Positions 55,060 through 64,000 of a DNA stretch of 64,000 bases are shown one piece after another. The translations under genes were made by a program, and so were the position numbers. The notes under the pieces were generated by a model. The model worked only from the letters and a program-made list of their open reading frames with translations, ran no database searches and was not told the DNA's origin. Location of the stretch: positions 124,001-188,000 of the forward strand of contig NZ_LJSD01000037.1 in assembly GCF_001303895.1 (NCBI RefSeq), read 5' to 3'. Positions within the stretch are counted from its first letter, which is position 1; the number at the start of each line of letters is the position of its first letter. This DNA is from Mesorhizobium sp. 1M-11 (GTDB lineage: Bacteria > Pseudomonadota > Alphaproteobacteria > Rhizobiales > Rhizobiaceae).

Positions 55060-56247
55060 TCAGGAAATGACGCCGAGTTCCTTGCCAACCGCTTCGAATG
55101 CCGCAACCGCGCGATCGATATCGGCTGTGGAATGCGCCGCCGACATCTGCGTGCGGATGCGCGCCTGCCCCTTGGGCACAACAGGGAACGAAAAGCCGAT
55201 GACGTAGATGCCACGCTCCAGCATCCTGGCGGCCATCTGCTGGGCCAGCGTCGCATCGCCAAGCATCACCGGGATGATCGGGTGGTCGGCACCGGCCAGC
55301 GTGTAGCCGAGCTTGCTCATCGAGGAGCGGAAATGCGACGCATTCGCGTAGAGCTTTTCACGCAGTGCGTCGCCCTTTTCGATGATGTCGAAAACCTTGA
55401 GCGACGCGGCGGCGATCGCCGGCATCAGCGTGTTGGAAAACAGATAGGGCCGCGAACGCTGGCGCAGCCAGTCCACCACCTGCCGTTTGCCCGACGTATA
55501 GCCGCCGGAGGCCCCGCCCAACGCCTTGCCGAGCGTACCGGTGATGATGTCCACCCTGCCCTCGACGCCGCAATGTTCGGCCGAGCCCCGGCCATGCTTG
55601 CCGACGAAGCCGACGGCATGGCTGTCGTCCACCATCACCATCGCCCCGTATTTCTCGGCGAGATCGCAGACCCCCTGCAGGTTGGCGATGATACCGTCCA
55701 TGGAGAAGACGCCGTCGGTGGCGATCAGCTTGAAACGGCTGCCTTCCGCCTTCTTCAGCTCTTCCTCCAGCGCCGCCATGTCGTTGTTGGCATAACGGAA
55801 CCGCTTGGCCTTGGAGAGACGCACGCCGTCGATGATCGAGGCGTGGTTCAGCGCATCCGAAATCACCGCGTCCTCCTCGCCGAGCAGTGTCTCGAACAAT
55901 CCGCCATTGGCGTCGAAGCAGGAGCCGTAAAGGATCGTATCCTCAAGGCCGAGAAAGGAGGAAATCCTGGCTTCGAGCTGCTTGTGTTCTTCCTGCGTGC
56001 CGCAGATGAAGCGCACCGAGGCCATGCCGTAGCCATAGCGATCCAGCGCCGTCTGCGCGGACGCGCGCAAGTCTGCATTGTCGGCAAGGCCGAGATAGTT
56101 GTTGGCACAGAAATTCAAGACCTTCTCGCCGGCCACCTCGATCTCGGCCGACTGCATGGACGAGATGACCCGCTCTGATTTGTAGAGCCCTGCGGCCTTG
56201 AGGCCCGCCAATTCGGTGTCGAGATGGGAGAGAAAGTTATGGCTCAT
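55060..56247 (-). CDS. kbl: Glycine C-acetyltransferase (2-amino-3-ketobutyrate CoA ligase)
   Basis: 395 residues from ATG 56247 ([13 protein letters not shown]); a longer open frame adds 41 unrelated residues. PLP enzyme with the Schiff-base lysine in [13 protein letters not shown], and [11 protein letters not shown] and [15 protein letters not shown] as family motifs. It makes glycine and acetyl-CoA from 2-amino-3-ketobutyrate. It is the first gene of the kbl-tdh pair. Confidence 0.97.
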   Translation of the reverse strand: MSHNFLSHLDTELAGLKAAGLYKSERVISSMQSAEIEVAGEKVLNFCANNYLGLADNADLRASAQTALDRYGYGMASVRFICGTQEEHKQLEARISSFLGLEDTILYGSCFDANGGLFETLLGEEDAVISDALNHASIIDGVRLSKAKRFRYANNDMAALEEELKKAEGSRFKLIATDGVFSMDGIIANLQGVCDLAEKYGAMVMVDDSHAVGFVGKHGRGSAEHCGVEGRVDIITGTLGKALGGASGGYTSGKRQVVDWLRQRSRPYLFSNTLMPAIAAASLKVFDIIEKGDALREKLYANASHFRSSMSKLGYTLAGADHPIIPVMLGDATLAQQMAARMLERGIYVIGFSFPVVPKGQARIRTQMSAAHSTADIDRAVAAFEAVGKELGVIS

Positions 56248-56413
56248 GAACGACGGACTCCCTTGAATCTGGCAACGCATACTGCGGCAGGCCGGCCGGA
56301 AGCTAGCATAAAAACGACCGCTGCAACTGCCGTTTCCTTCGCGGCACGCCGCGTTTCGCGCCGCTAACATGGCGGCTTAGTCTCACCAGGCCGGCCCCTT
56401 GAAGGAGCACCGT

Positions 56414-57514
56414 ATGACCATCGCCTCCATCACCCTTTACCGGCAATGGCAACCGTTCCGGGACGGTACCTACACGTGCTCGGGTGGACGCAGTGCGGAA
56501 GGTTTCGATTCGACCATCGTCGAGATCGCCAGTAGCGATGGTGGCAAAGGTTATGGCGAGATGGCGCCACTGGGCTCTTTCTACGATCCGGCCTTTGCGG
56601 AAGGTGCTCGTGCCGCCATGCGCGAACTGGCGCCGCGCCTGATCGGCGAGGACGCTGCCGGCATCGAGATGCTCAACCGCCGCATGGATCTGCTGCTCAA
56701 GGGCCACCCCTATGCCAAGGCCGCCATCGACATGGCGCTGTGGGATCTCGCCGGCAGGCGCGCCGGTCTTTCCTTGGCCGCCATGGCCGGCGGTGCGGAA
56801 GGCATCAGCGTGCCGCTTTACCGTTCGCTGGCGCAGGAGAGCCCCGACGCGATGGCAGCCCGCGCCCGAAAATACATAGCCGAGGGTTATCAACGGCTGC
56901 AGGTCAAGGTCGGGCTCGATGTCAACGACGATATTGCACGCCTGGAAGCCGTACGCGCTGTGGTGCCTTCCGGTACCGTGCTGTTCTGCGACGCCAATGG
57001 CAGCTGGGGCACCGCGGAGACCCGACGCTTTCTGCAGGCGACGCACACGCTCGACTACACGCTGGAACAACCTTGTGGGAGCTACGAGGAAAATCTCGCG
57101 ATCCGTCCGGCTTGCGACCGGCCGCTCGTGCTGGACGAGACCATCGACAGCACCGATGCCTTGTTGCGCGCCATCGCGGATCGGCTGGTCGACGGTATCA
57201 CCATCAAGCTTGCCCGCGTCGGTGGACTGACCAAGGCAAAGCTGATCCGCGACATCGCCATCGCCCGGAACCTGAAGATCACCATCGAGGACACCGGCGG
57301 CGCGCAGATCGACACCGCCGCCTATTGCGGCCTGCTGCTGTCGACGCCTGAACTGCTGCGCCAGCACACGGTCGATTTTCACAACTGGGTCACGGTCGCC
57401 AACGGCAAGGCCGATTTCACCATAGCCGACGGTCGCATGACGCCGCCGCGCGGTCCCGGCCTTGGGGTCGAGGTGGATCCGGCGATGTTCGGCGAGCCGA
57501 TCTTTCGATGTTGA
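56414..57514 (+). CDS. Enolase-superfamily (mandelate racemase/muconate lactonising) enzyme
   Basis: 366 residues from ATG 56414, preceded by AAGGAG. Metal ligands are seen in FCDANGSW (Asp), LEQPC (Glu) and LDETID (Asp/Glu). The two general-base lysines are in LQVKVGLD and TIKLARVGG, so it can act as a racemase, epimerase or dehydratase. It resembles enzymes acting on proline betaine or cis-3-hydroxyproline in Rhizobiales, which is only a guess at substrate. It is divergent from kbl by 166 bases. Confidence 0.83.
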   Translation: MTIASITLYRQWQPFRDGTYTCSGGRSAEGFDSTIVEIASSDGGKGYGEMAPLGSFYDPAFAEGARAAMRELAPRLIGEDAAGIEMLNRRMDLLLKGHPYAKAAIDMALWDLAGRRAGLSLAAMAGGAEGISVPLYRSLAQESPDAMAARARKYIAEGYQRLQVKVGLDVNDDIARLEAVRAVVPSGTVLFCDANGSWGTAETRRFLQATHTLDYTLEQPCGSYEENLAIRPACDRPLVLDETIDSTDALLRAIADRLVDGITIKLARVGGLTKAKLIRDIAIARNLKITIEDTGGAQIDTAAYCGLLLSTPELLRQHTVDFHNWVTVANGKADFTIADGRMTPPRGPGLGVEVDPAMFGEPIFRC

Positions 57515-57548
57515 TCCGGTCGCATTCGATGCTGGCTTGCGCGGCCCC

Positions 57549-57570
57549 TTGGGGATAGAGCCTATCCCAA
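57549..57570 (+). promoter_or_regulatory. Leader hairpin beside the queF ribosome-binding site
   Basis: TTGGGGATAG (57549-57558) pairs with CTATCCCAA (57562-57570) with one bulged G. It ends next to AGGAG (57571-57575), the queF ribosome-binding site, and could hide it. It does not match a known preQ1 riboswitch consensus that I can recall. Confidence 0.4.
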
Positions 57571-57582
57571 AGGAGCCCGCCC

Positions 57583-58044
57583 ATGACGATAACGGAAAAC
57601 CTGACCCAGCTCGGCACCAAGGTCGAGACGCCGAACAATCCTGACCATGCGGTGCTGGAGACCGTGCCATTCACGCGCGGCGACGGTCCGCCGGCGATCG
57701 TACGCTTCACCTGCCCCGAGTTCACCTCGCTCTGCCCCGTCACCGGCCAGCCGGATTTCGCGCACATCGTCATCGACTATGCGCCTGACACGCTGCTGGT
57801 TGAGTCCAAGTCCCTGAAACTGTTCCTCACCTCTTTCCGCAATCATGGCGCCTTCCATGAAGATTGCACGGTGATGATCGCGCGACGCGTCGTGGCAGCC
57901 ACCAAACCGGTATGGCTGCGCATCGGCGGTTACTGGTACCCGCGCGGTGGTATTCCGATCGACGTGTTCTGGCAGACAGGCGAGCCGCCGAAAGGCGCAT
58001 GGCTGCCCGACACCGGTGTCGCCCCCTATCGCGGCAGGGGCTGA
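57583..58044 (+). CDS. queF: NADPH-dependent 7-cyano-7-deazaguanine reductase QueF
   Basis: 153 residues, the short YkvM-type subfamily. The catalytic cysteine is in [13 protein letters not shown], and the substrate-binding [22 protein letters not shown] region follows. It reduces preQ0 to preQ1 in queuosine synthesis; the tRNA-modifying partners are not in the window. AGGAG lies eight bases before the ATG. Confidence 0.96.
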   Translation: MTITENLTQLGTKVETPNNPDHAVLETVPFTRGDGPPAIVRFTCPEFTSLCPVTGQPDFAHIVIDYAPDTLLVESKSLKLFLTSFRNHGAFHEDCTVMIARRVVAATKPVWLRIGGYWYPRGGIPIDVFWQTGEPPKGAWLPDTGVAPYRGRG

Positions 58045-58085
58045 CTGCAGTTTCCCGATTGCGATGCTGGCCGGCAACGCCGATG

Positions 58086-58763
58086 TTACGAATTCATCCG
58101 CTCGCCGACGGCCTGCCAGTTGATCCGCTCCGACAGAACCGCCTCGATGTGTTCGGCCTTGCGGTTCTCGTAGTCGAGATAATAGGCATGTTCCCATAGA
58201 TCGATGCCGGCGAGCGGTTTCAATCCATCGGGCAACGGGTTGCCGGCATCCTGGTAGCCCTTGATGGCCAGCTTGCCGTTGTCGGCGACAAGCCAGGCCC
58301 AGCCCGTGCCGAACACGGCGTCGCTTTCCTTTGCCATGGCCTTGAACAGCCCTTTTTCGTCACCGAAGTCGCGCTTGACCGCGTCGGCGAAGGCCCCGGC
58401 CGGTTTGGCCGGACCGCCCTTGAACTGCTGCCAGTAGAAGACATGGTTCCAGGCCTGGCCTGCCTGATTGAAAATCTTGTCCTTGCCGTCCTTCTTGGCG
58501 GCCACCACCACCTTTTCGAGCGTCATGTCCGCATAGGGCGTTCCGGGCACCAACTGGTTCAGCTTGTCGAAATAGGCCTTGTGATGCTTGCCGTAATGAA
58601 GACCCACCGTGCGGGCCGATATCTGGGGGGCCAGCGCGCTCTCGTCATAAGGCAACGGCGGCTGCTCGAACGGTTTCGCTGCGCGAAGGACGGAAGGGCG
58701 GGCCAGCGTTGCCGCAGCGGTGCCAGCGGCAAGCAGAAGGACGGAACGGCGTGTCGCAATCAT
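58086..58763 (-). CDS. Exported Fe/Mn superoxide dismutase
   Basis: 225 residues from ATG 58763 with AAGGAG upstream; the longer open frame is not used. The N terminus MIATRRSVLLLAAGTAAATLA has a twin-arginine-like RR before a hydrophobic stretch, so export to the periplasm is likely. Metal ligands are visible: VGLHYGKHHKAY, WNHVFYW and DLWEHAYY. The Fe/Mn choice cannot be settled from sequence. It is convergent to queF. Confidence 0.9.
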   Translation of the reverse strand: MIATRRSVLLLAAGTAAATLARPSVLRAAKPFEQPPLPYDESALAPQISARTVGLHYGKHHKAYFDKLNQLVPGTPYADMTLEKVVVAAKKDGKDKIFNQAGQAWNHVFYWQQFKGGPAKPAGAFADAVKRDFGDEKGLFKAMAKESDAVFGTGWAWLVADNGKLAIKGYQDAGNPLPDGLKPLAGIDLWEHAYYLDYENRKAEHIEAVLSERINWQAVGERMNS

Positions 58764-58881
58764 TGTCTCGGCTCCTTGTTGGGGATCAGCTTGCCCAACG
58801 CGTGGCGCGCGCGCCCGTTCCCCGCAACAAACGCCATTGGGCCGAGATTTGAATGGCAGGGCCACGTCGCTGGTGCTGGTG

Positions 58882-59430
58882 TCACTCGCACTGGTACTGG
58901 CTGAGTGCCCACTCGCCGGTGACCGACAGAAGGTCGGTGATTTTCCAGGCACCTTCGACCTTCTTCAGTTTCCACTCCAGTCGATGTGGCTCGCTGCCTT
59001 CGACGAAGGCAACGACGACGCGAGCGTCGTCACCATTGATCGCCTCCAGCGACTTGAAGGTCTTTTCGAGCACAGCCTTGTCGTATGGAACCTGGTCGAG
59101 CGGCATGTTCTGGTCGAGACAATCACCCTGGCCGGATTTTTTAAGTGCTTCGTTCTTCTCAAGCACCGTCTTTGCCGGATCGACGAAGCGCTCATGATCG
59201 GCTGAAGCCAGATCCGCACCATCCGCGTAGAATGGCCTGACCTGCGCCGTTGGAGAATCCGGAGCGACAGCCGTGGCCAAATTGGACGCAGTTGGAGCCG
59301 CACCTGCAGATGCGGTCGGCGTGGTCGGTGCCTTGGCGCCCAGCAGTCCTTCCGCGCACGCACCGCCAACCGGGCCGCCTGCGACAATCCCGGCCAACAG
59401 CAAAGACAAAAAACGGCGTCTGCACACCAT
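58882..59430 (-). CDS. Exported DUF3828-like protein (copy A)
   Basis: 182 residues from ATG 59430. MVCRRRFLSLLLAGIVAGG is a signal peptide with basic N region. The mature domain contains RFVDPAKTVLEKNEALKK, YDKAVLEKTFKSLEAI, WKLKKVEGAWKITDLLS and a final WALSQYQC. It shares these landmarks with the adjacent copy B, so both belong to one family (DUF3828-like by my recollection). Two cysteines (DCLDQN, YQC) may form a disulfide. Function unknown. Confidence 0.75.
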   Translation of the reverse strand: MVCRRRFLSLLLAGIVAGGPVGGACAEGLLGAKAPTTPTASAGAAPTASNLATAVAPDSPTAQVRPFYADGADLASADHERFVDPAKTVLEKNEALKKSGQGDCLDQNMPLDQVPYDKAVLEKTFKSLEAINGDDARVVVAFVEGSEPHRLEWKLKKVEGAWKITDLLSVTGEWALSQYQCE

Positions 59431-59434
59431 TGGC

Positions 59435-59911
59435 CTATTCCGGTTCTTCTCCACCCGAACAACCCAGTTCGCTGAGTTTCCAGCTGTTGCTCTTGGAGGC
59501 GATATCGGCGACCTTCCAGGAACCGTCGACCTGCCTGAGATCCCAGAGCATTTCACGTTTGGAATCATCACCTTCAGTAAAAAGGCTGAAGCTTGCCGTC
59601 ACCGTCGCGTGGTCGCCGTCAATGGCTTCGGTGAGCTTCAGGCTGTCGGCGACGGTCTTGTCATCATAGTCCTGCGCGTCCAGTGCCGGATCGAAATCGA
59701 TGCAAGCCACCTCGTCCGGATGTTTCTTGATGGCGGCGTCGTTGAGCTGGAACAGCTTGATGACGGGGTCGGTGAAGCGGTTCCGGTATTGCGGATCGGC
59801 GGCGAATTTGACCGGCGTGTAGAAAAACATCACCGCGTCCGATGCCGGTCCGGCCAAAGCGGAGCCTGAATACGTCAAAACGGAAAGTGCGAGCAGCAGT
59901 CCCAGCTTCAT
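59435..59911 (-). CDS. Exported DUF3828-like protein (copy B)
   Basis: 158 residues from ATG 59911 (GGGGGA upstream); the longer frame adds 16 residues. Signal peptide MKLGLLLALSVLTYSGSALA. Shared landmarks with copy A: RFTDPVIKLFQLNDAAIKK, LTEAIDGDHATV, DLRQVDGSWKVADI and a C-terminal WKLSELGC. The two genes are four bases apart on the same strand. They look like a tandem duplication. Function unknown. Confidence 0.75.
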   Translation of the reverse strand: MKLGLLLALSVLTYSGSALAGPASDAVMFFYTPVKFAADPQYRNRFTDPVIKLFQLNDAAIKKHPDEVACIDFDPALDAQDYDDKTVADSLKLTEAIDGDHATVTASFSLFTEGDDSKREMLWDLRQVDGSWKVADIASKSNSWKLSELGCSGGEEPE

Positions 59912-60088
59912 GATTCCCCCAATCCCGCGCGACAGGTGTAGTCTCTTCATAGCACGCATCGGTCATCTCGGCTTTTTTACGACCTGAAAATCGAACAGCG
60001 ATTGGCCGCCGGCAACCAGGCCGGATTTCATGCCGCTGTCACCAAGCCTGCCTACCCTGCCGCGGTAACTGGCAATACAGAGGCTTTC

Positions 60089-61027
60089 ATGATCACCCGA
60101 CGCAACCTCCTCAAGATAGGCGGCACCGCCGCGATGTTCGCACCGTTCGGAGGTTTCACCATCGACGCAGCGGAAGCAGCCGACGGGGCGCCATTGTTCA
60201 AATTCGGCATCGTTGCCGATCCGCAATACGCACCCGTCGTGCCCAATCTCAAGCTCAACCGCTACTATTCGAACAGCCTGTGGAAGCTGTCGGAAGCAAT
60301 CGAAGCCTTCAACAAGGAGGACCTGCGCTTCGTCGCGACGCTGGGCGACATCATCGACCGGCATTGGGAAAGCTACGCGCATATCCTCCCCCTCTACGAC
60401 AAGCTGAAGCATGAGCGTTTCTTCCTGCTCGGCAATCACGACTATGACGTCGCAGCCGAATACCTGACTTCGGTCGTGCGCACCGCCGGCATGGAAAAGG
60501 CCTATTATGATTTCGCAGGCGGTGGCTACCGCTTCATCGTGCTCGACGGCAACGACGTCAGCCTGTTCGCGCCGCCGAAGGATGACCCGCGCCGTGAGGT
60601 AGCCGCCAAGCGGCTCGAGGAGTTGAAGGCAAAAGGCGCTGTCAATGCCCAGAGCTGGAACGGCTCGCTGAGCGACGAACAGTTCGCCTGGCTCGAGAAG
60701 ACCATCAAGGCGGCGCAGGCGGCGAACGAGAGGGTGATCGTCATGGGTCACTATCCGGTCTATCCGGAAAATGAACACAACATGTGGGATTCGGAACGAA
60801 TCGTGGAACTGCTGACCGGAGCCAGCAATGTCGTCGCCTGTTTCAACGGCCACAACCATGCCGGCAATTTCGGCGAGCTCAACGGCAAATACTTCCTCAA
60901 TTTCAAGGGCATGGTCGACACACCTGCAACCAGCGCCTACTCGATCGTCGAAATCTATGATGACCGGATCGAGATTCGTGGCTTCGGGCGCGAGGAAAAC
61001 CGATCCTTGAAAATCCAAAGCGCATAG
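60089..61027 (+). CDS. Exported metallophosphoesterase
   Basis: 312 residues from ATG 60089 (AGAGG upstream). The N terminus has a twin-arginine-like TRRNLLKIGGTAA, so Tat export is likely. Calcineurin-like motifs in order: GIVADPQY, TLGDIIDRHW, LLGNHDYDV, VMGHYPVY and CFNGHNHAGN. The substrate is unknown; the motif spacing resembles Mn-dependent ADP-ribose/CDP-alcohol phosphatases. A 10-bp hairpin follows. It is divergent from the copy-B DUF3828-like gene. Confidence 0.88.
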   Translation: MITRRNLLKIGGTAAMFAPFGGFTIDAAEAADGAPLFKFGIVADPQYAPVVPNLKLNRYYSNSLWKLSEAIEAFNKEDLRFVATLGDIIDRHWESYAHILPLYDKLKHERFFLLGNHDYDVAAEYLTSVVRTAGMEKAYYDFAGGGYRFIVLDGNDVSLFAPPKDDPRREVAAKRLEELKAKGAVNAQSWNGSLSDEQFAWLEKTIKAAQAANERVIVMGHYPVYPENEHNMWDSERIVELLTGASNVVACFNGHNHAGNFGELNGKYFLNFKGMVDTPATSAYSIVEIYDDRIEIRGFGREENRSLKIQSA

Positions 61028-61046
61028 GTTTGGCCGGATAAACTGG

Positions 61047-61071
61047 AATCGGCGGGAAATCCCCGCCGATT
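61047..61071 (+). terminator. Hairpin after the metallophosphoesterase gene
   Basis: AATCGGCGGG (61047-61056) pairs perfectly with CCCGCCGATT (61062-61071), five-base loop. Only a weak T-run follows, so terminator function is probable. Confidence 0.65.
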
Positions 61072-61144
61072 TCGCTGTGGTCTTTGCGTGAAATGGCCCG
61101 GCGCGGTTGTTCGCCGCCTTGGCGAATCCCGCTATAGTCCGGCC

Positions 61145-62989
61145 ATGTCCATCCGCCAACTTTCCGAAACGATGATCAACCAGATCGCTGCGGGCGAGGT
61201 CATCGAGCGTCCTGCCAGCGTAGTCAAGGAACTGGTGGAGAACGCACTGGACGCCGGCGCTGGCCGCGTCGAGATCGTCACCGCCGGCGGCGGGCTCAAT
61301 TTGATCCGTGTCACCGATGACGGATTTGGCATTCCTGAACCGGAACTGGCGCTTGCCGTGGCGCGCCACTGCACCTCGAAACTTTCCGACGACATCAATG
61401 ACATCCGCTCGCTCGGCTTTCGCGGCGAGGCTTTGCCCTCGATCGGTTCCGTAGCGCGGCTGTCTATCCGCTCACGCACCGCACAAGGCGACAGCGCTGC
61501 CGAAATCAGCATCGAGGGCGGACGCGTGGCGCCCGTACGGCCGGCGGCTGCCAACCGCGGCACGACGGTGGAGGTGCGCGACCTGTTCTTCGCAACGCCC
61601 GCCCGGCTGAAATTCATGAAAGGCGAACGCGCCGAAAGTTCGGCCACCAGCGACGTCATCAAGCGCATCGCGATTGCCTTCCCTGCTGTACGGTTCACGC
61701 TGGCCGGTTCGGATCGCTCGACGCTGGAACTGCCGGCAACGGACGACAGCCCGGAGGGACAATTGCGCCGGCTGGCGCAGGTGATGGGGTCCGAATTTCC
61801 GGACAATTCCATAGCCGTGGATGCCATGCGCGAAGGTGTCCGGCTGACCGGCCACGTCTCGATCCCCTCTTTCACGCGCGCCAATGCCCTGCAGCAATAC
61901 GCCTATGTCAACGGCCGCCCGGTGCGTGACAAGCTGATCGCCGGCGCCATCCGCGGCGCCTATATGGACGTGCTGCCACGCGATCGGCACGCCGTAGTGG
62001 CGCTGTTCCTGACGCTCGATCCAGCGACCGTCGATGTCAACGTGCATCCGGCCAAGGCAGACGTGCGCTTCCGCGATCCCGGCCTGGTGCGCGGCTTGAT
62101 CGTCGGCGCGATCCGCGAGGCGCTGACGAGCGCCGGTGTGCGGGCGGCAACAACCGGAGCCGCCGGCATGATGGCCGCTTTCAGGCCCGGGGCTACGAGC
62201 TTCGACCATGGCGGCCCGACCAACGGCCATCGCAGCTACGAAGCGGCTTATCGCACTTCCGGACCGGTGGGATTCGATGCCATGCGCTCGCTGCAGCGGC
62301 CGCTCGATATGGGCTTTCGCGAACACGACCAGCAGGCCTTCGACACCGGACCAGCGGTGAGTGCCGATGCCCGCGCCAGCCAGGTAGAGGCCACCGAAAC
62401 CCTGCTGGGAGCGACGCTGGGCGCCGCGCGCGCGCAGGTGCATGAAAACTACATCGTCGCGCAAACCAGGGATTCGCTGGTCATCGTCGACCAGCATGCC
62501 GCGCATGAGCGGCTGGTCTATGAGGCGCTGAAAAATGCGCTGCATTCCCGCCCGGTGCCTGCGCAGATGCTGCTTCTGCCGGAAATCGTCGACCTGCCCG
62601 AAGACGACGCCGAACGGCTGGCCGTGCATGCCGAGACGCTAAAGCGCTTCGGCCTTGGCGTCGAGCGTTTCGGTCCGGGAGCGATCGCTGTGCGCGAAAC
62701 ACCAGCAATGCTGGGCGAAACCGATGTCCAGCAGCTTGTCCGCGACCTGGCGGACGAGATCGCCGACAACGACACCACCGAAACGCTGACGGAGCGCCTC
62801 TATCACATCGCCGCCACCATGGCCTGCCACGGCTCGGTGCGCTCGGGCCGCCTGCTCAAGCCCGACGAAATGAACGCTCTGCTGCGCCAGATGGAGGCGA
62901 CACCGGGATCCGGTACGTGTAACCACGGCCGCCCGACCTATATCGAATTGAAGCTGGCCGACATCGAGCGATTGTTCGGCAGGCGATAA
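61145..62989 (+). CDS. mutL: DNA mismatch repair protein MutL
   Basis: 614 residues from ATG 61145; the longer frame adds 19 unrelated residues. The N-terminal ATPase has [31 protein letters not shown] and [12 protein letters not shown]. The C-terminal half has the endonuclease motif [12 protein letters not shown] (DQHA-x2-E-x4-E), plus ACHGSVRSG and CNHGRPT, as in organisms without MutH. It nicks the daughter strand in repair started by MutS, which is not in the window. Confidence 0.96.
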   Translation: MSIRQLSETMINQIAAGEVIERPASVVKELVENALDAGAGRVEIVTAGGGLNLIRVTDDGFGIPEPELALAVARHCTSKLSDDINDIRSLGFRGEALPSIGSVARLSIRSRTAQGDSAAEISIEGGRVAPVRPAAANRGTTVEVRDLFFATPARLKFMKGERAESSATSDVIKRIAIAFPAVRFTLAGSDRSTLELPATDDSPEGQLRRLAQVMGSEFPDNSIAVDAMREGVRLTGHVSIPSFTRANALQQYAYVNGRPVRDKLIAGAIRGAYMDVLPRDRHAVVALFLTLDPATVDVNVHPAKADVRFRDPGLVRGLIVGAIREALTSAGVRAATTGAAGMMAAFRPGATSFDHGGPTNGHRSYEAAYRTSGPVGFDAMRSLQRPLDMGFREHDQQAFDTGPAVSADARASQVEATETLLGATLGAARAQVHENYIVAQTRDSLVIVDQHAAHERLVYEALKNALHSRPVPAQMLLLPEIVDLPEDDAERLAVHAETLKRFGLGVERFGPGAIAVRETPAMLGETDVQQLVRDLADEIADNDTTETLTERLYHIAATMACHGSVRSGRLLKPDEMNALLRQMEATPGSGTCNHGRPTYIELKLADIERLFGRR

Positions 62990-63004
62990 AAGCCTCCCTT
63001 CAGC

Positions 63005-63898
63005 CTATCGCTTCATGTTGACGATGATCACGCCGCCGAGTGCCAGCACGCCGCCGATGATGCCAAGCGTCGTCGGCACCTCACCGAGCCAGGCGAAGCC
63101 GATCACCGTCGCCACCGGTGAAACCAGATAGAGGTAGTTGGAGGCACGTGCGGCCGGCAGGCGCGACAGGGCTGTCGCCCAGGCGGCGTAGGAGATGAAG
63201 CTCGGGATGATGCCGAGATAGATGACCGCGCCGAGGCCTGCCGTGTCGGCATGTGAAGCCTGGACAAGGCTTTCGGGAAAGAACGGCGCCAAGCACAGCG
63301 CGCCGAGCACCATGTTCCATGCCGAAACCGTCAGCGGATGATGACGTGAAAACAGTGGCTTCTGCACGATCGTGTTGACAGAGGAACACAGCGCCGAGCC
63401 CAGGATCAGCAACGCGCCGGTGTTGAACGTCAGTCCGTTGCCCTCACCCATGGCGATGACGCCGATGCCGGCGAAAGAGACGAACGTGCCCAGCCAGGCC
63501 AGTACCGGGAATCGCTCGCCGAGCAGGAACATCGCCATGATGGCCGTGAAGATCGGGCTGACATTGATGATGAAAGCTGCCGCTCCGGCCGACACGGTGG
63601 TCTCGCCGATATTCAGCATCGCCGTGTAAAGCGCGACAAAAATCGCGCCGCCGACGCCGAAGCGCCACAGCTCGTTGAGCTTGGGCAATGCCGGACGTTT
63701 GATCGCGAGGAAGATCGCGGCGGGCACGGCGGCAATGGCAAAGCGCAGCGCGCCGAGTTCCAGCGGTCCGAACGCAGCGAGACCGGCGCGGATCGCCGGA
63801 AAGGCAGATGCCCAACCGACCACGGTGAGTGCCACGGCCAGCATTGCGGTGACATCTGTCCGTTGTTCCGAATTCGCCATGCTCATTGGTGCACTCAT
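63005..63898 (-). CDS. EamA/DMT-family transporter
   Basis: 297 residues from ATG 63898, preceded by GGAG; a TTG at 63916 would add six residues. Ten hydrophobic segments in two EamA repeats: WASAFPAIRAGLAAFGPLELGALRF in the first, TVSAWNMVLGALCLAPFF in the second. It probably exports a small metabolite. It is convergent to mutL with a 15-base gap. The last 102 bases of the window are its upstream region, and no other gene is visible there. Confidence 0.9.
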   Translation of the reverse strand: MSAPMSMANSEQRTDVTAMLAVALTVVGWASAFPAIRAGLAAFGPLELGALRFAIAAVPAAIFLAIKRPALPKLNELWRFGVGGAIFVALYTAMLNIGETTVSAGAAAFIINVSPIFTAIMAMFLLGERFPVLAWLGTFVSFAGIGVIAMGEGNGLTFNTGALLILGSALCSSVNTIVQKPLFSRHHPLTVSAWNMVLGALCLAPFFPESLVQASHADTAGLGAVIYLGIIPSFISYAAWATALSRLPAARASNYLYLVSPVATVIGFAWLGEVPTTLGIIGGVLALGGVIIVNMKR

Positions 63899-64000
63899 CG
63901 TCTTTCTCCACGCCAACTGTTGGTCGCGGTCGCAGAAAACGCTTTTCCGGTGCCGTTGACAAACGACGAAATCGAGGATGAGCTGTGAGTATGGATCACA

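Overview
This window reads as a GC-rich chromosomal segment of an alphaproteobacterium of the order Rhizobiales, most likely a Mesorhizobium-like member of the Phyllobacteriaceae. The basis is gene order and content: lptD-surA-pdxA-rsmA, the fabD-fabG-acpP-fabF-mltG-yicC-gmk block, pleD-divK with a DUF3572 gene, a four-gene azt-type zinc system, and an intergenic repeat family of a kind I recall as abundant in Mesorhizobium. This is recognition from memory; no database was searched. I see no prophage, insertion sequence, CRISPR array, rRNA or tRNA. The window is almost entirely ordinary core and semi-core chromosome.

Layout. 1-3.9 kb: outer-membrane assembly and housekeeping (end of lptD, surA, pdxA, rsmA). 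3.9-4.6 kb: a small DnaB-like ATPase. 4.8-11.2 kb, minus strand: type II fatty acid synthesis (fabD, fabG, acpP, fabF), the transglycosylase mltG, yicC and gmk. 11.5-13.8 kb: an LTA-synthase-like membrane phosphotransferase and rpmG. 14.1-17.1 kb: pleD/divK signalling genes, a DUF3572 gene and a HAD-like phosphatase. 17.2-27 kb: a large exported protein, DNA polymerase IV with a LexA box, an EamA transporter, a potassium channel and DNA polymerase III alpha. 27.3-33.4 kb: propionyl-CoA carboxylase alpha, small enzymes and a cytochrome b/molybdoenzyme pair. 33.7-40.9 kb: a cysK-alaX-sseA-GNAT sulfur cluster, an OmpA-family protein, an SDR, a hydrolase and ridA. 41-45.1 kb: zinc uptake aztABCD with two Zur-like boxes. 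47.6-53.4 kb: tyrosine/homogentisate catabolism (an Lrp regulator divergent from hpd; hmgA-DUF1428-fahA-DinB-like divergent from a MarR regulator). 54-56.2 kb: kbl-tdh threonine catabolism. 56.4-64 kb: an enolase-superfamily enzyme, queF, an exported superoxide dismutase, two tandem DUF3828-like proteins, an exported metallophosphoesterase, mutL and an EamA transporter.

How the genes work together. HPPD, homogentisate dioxygenase and fumarylacetoacetase give three of the four enzymes from 4-hydroxyphenylpyruvate to fumarate and acetoacetate. The expected glutathione-dependent maleylacetoacetate isomerase is not in the cluster, and a DinB-superfamily protein lies at the operon end instead. AztA, AztB, AztC and AztD form a complete zinc importer plus periplasmic metallochaperone. 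The most notable non-gene signal is a two-module palindromic repeat present six times, each copy abutting or overlapping the stop codon of a minus-strand gene. I found nothing I would call a wholly new system; the best leads are the DinB-like gene, the repeat family and the hydrolase that reads through into antisense ridA.
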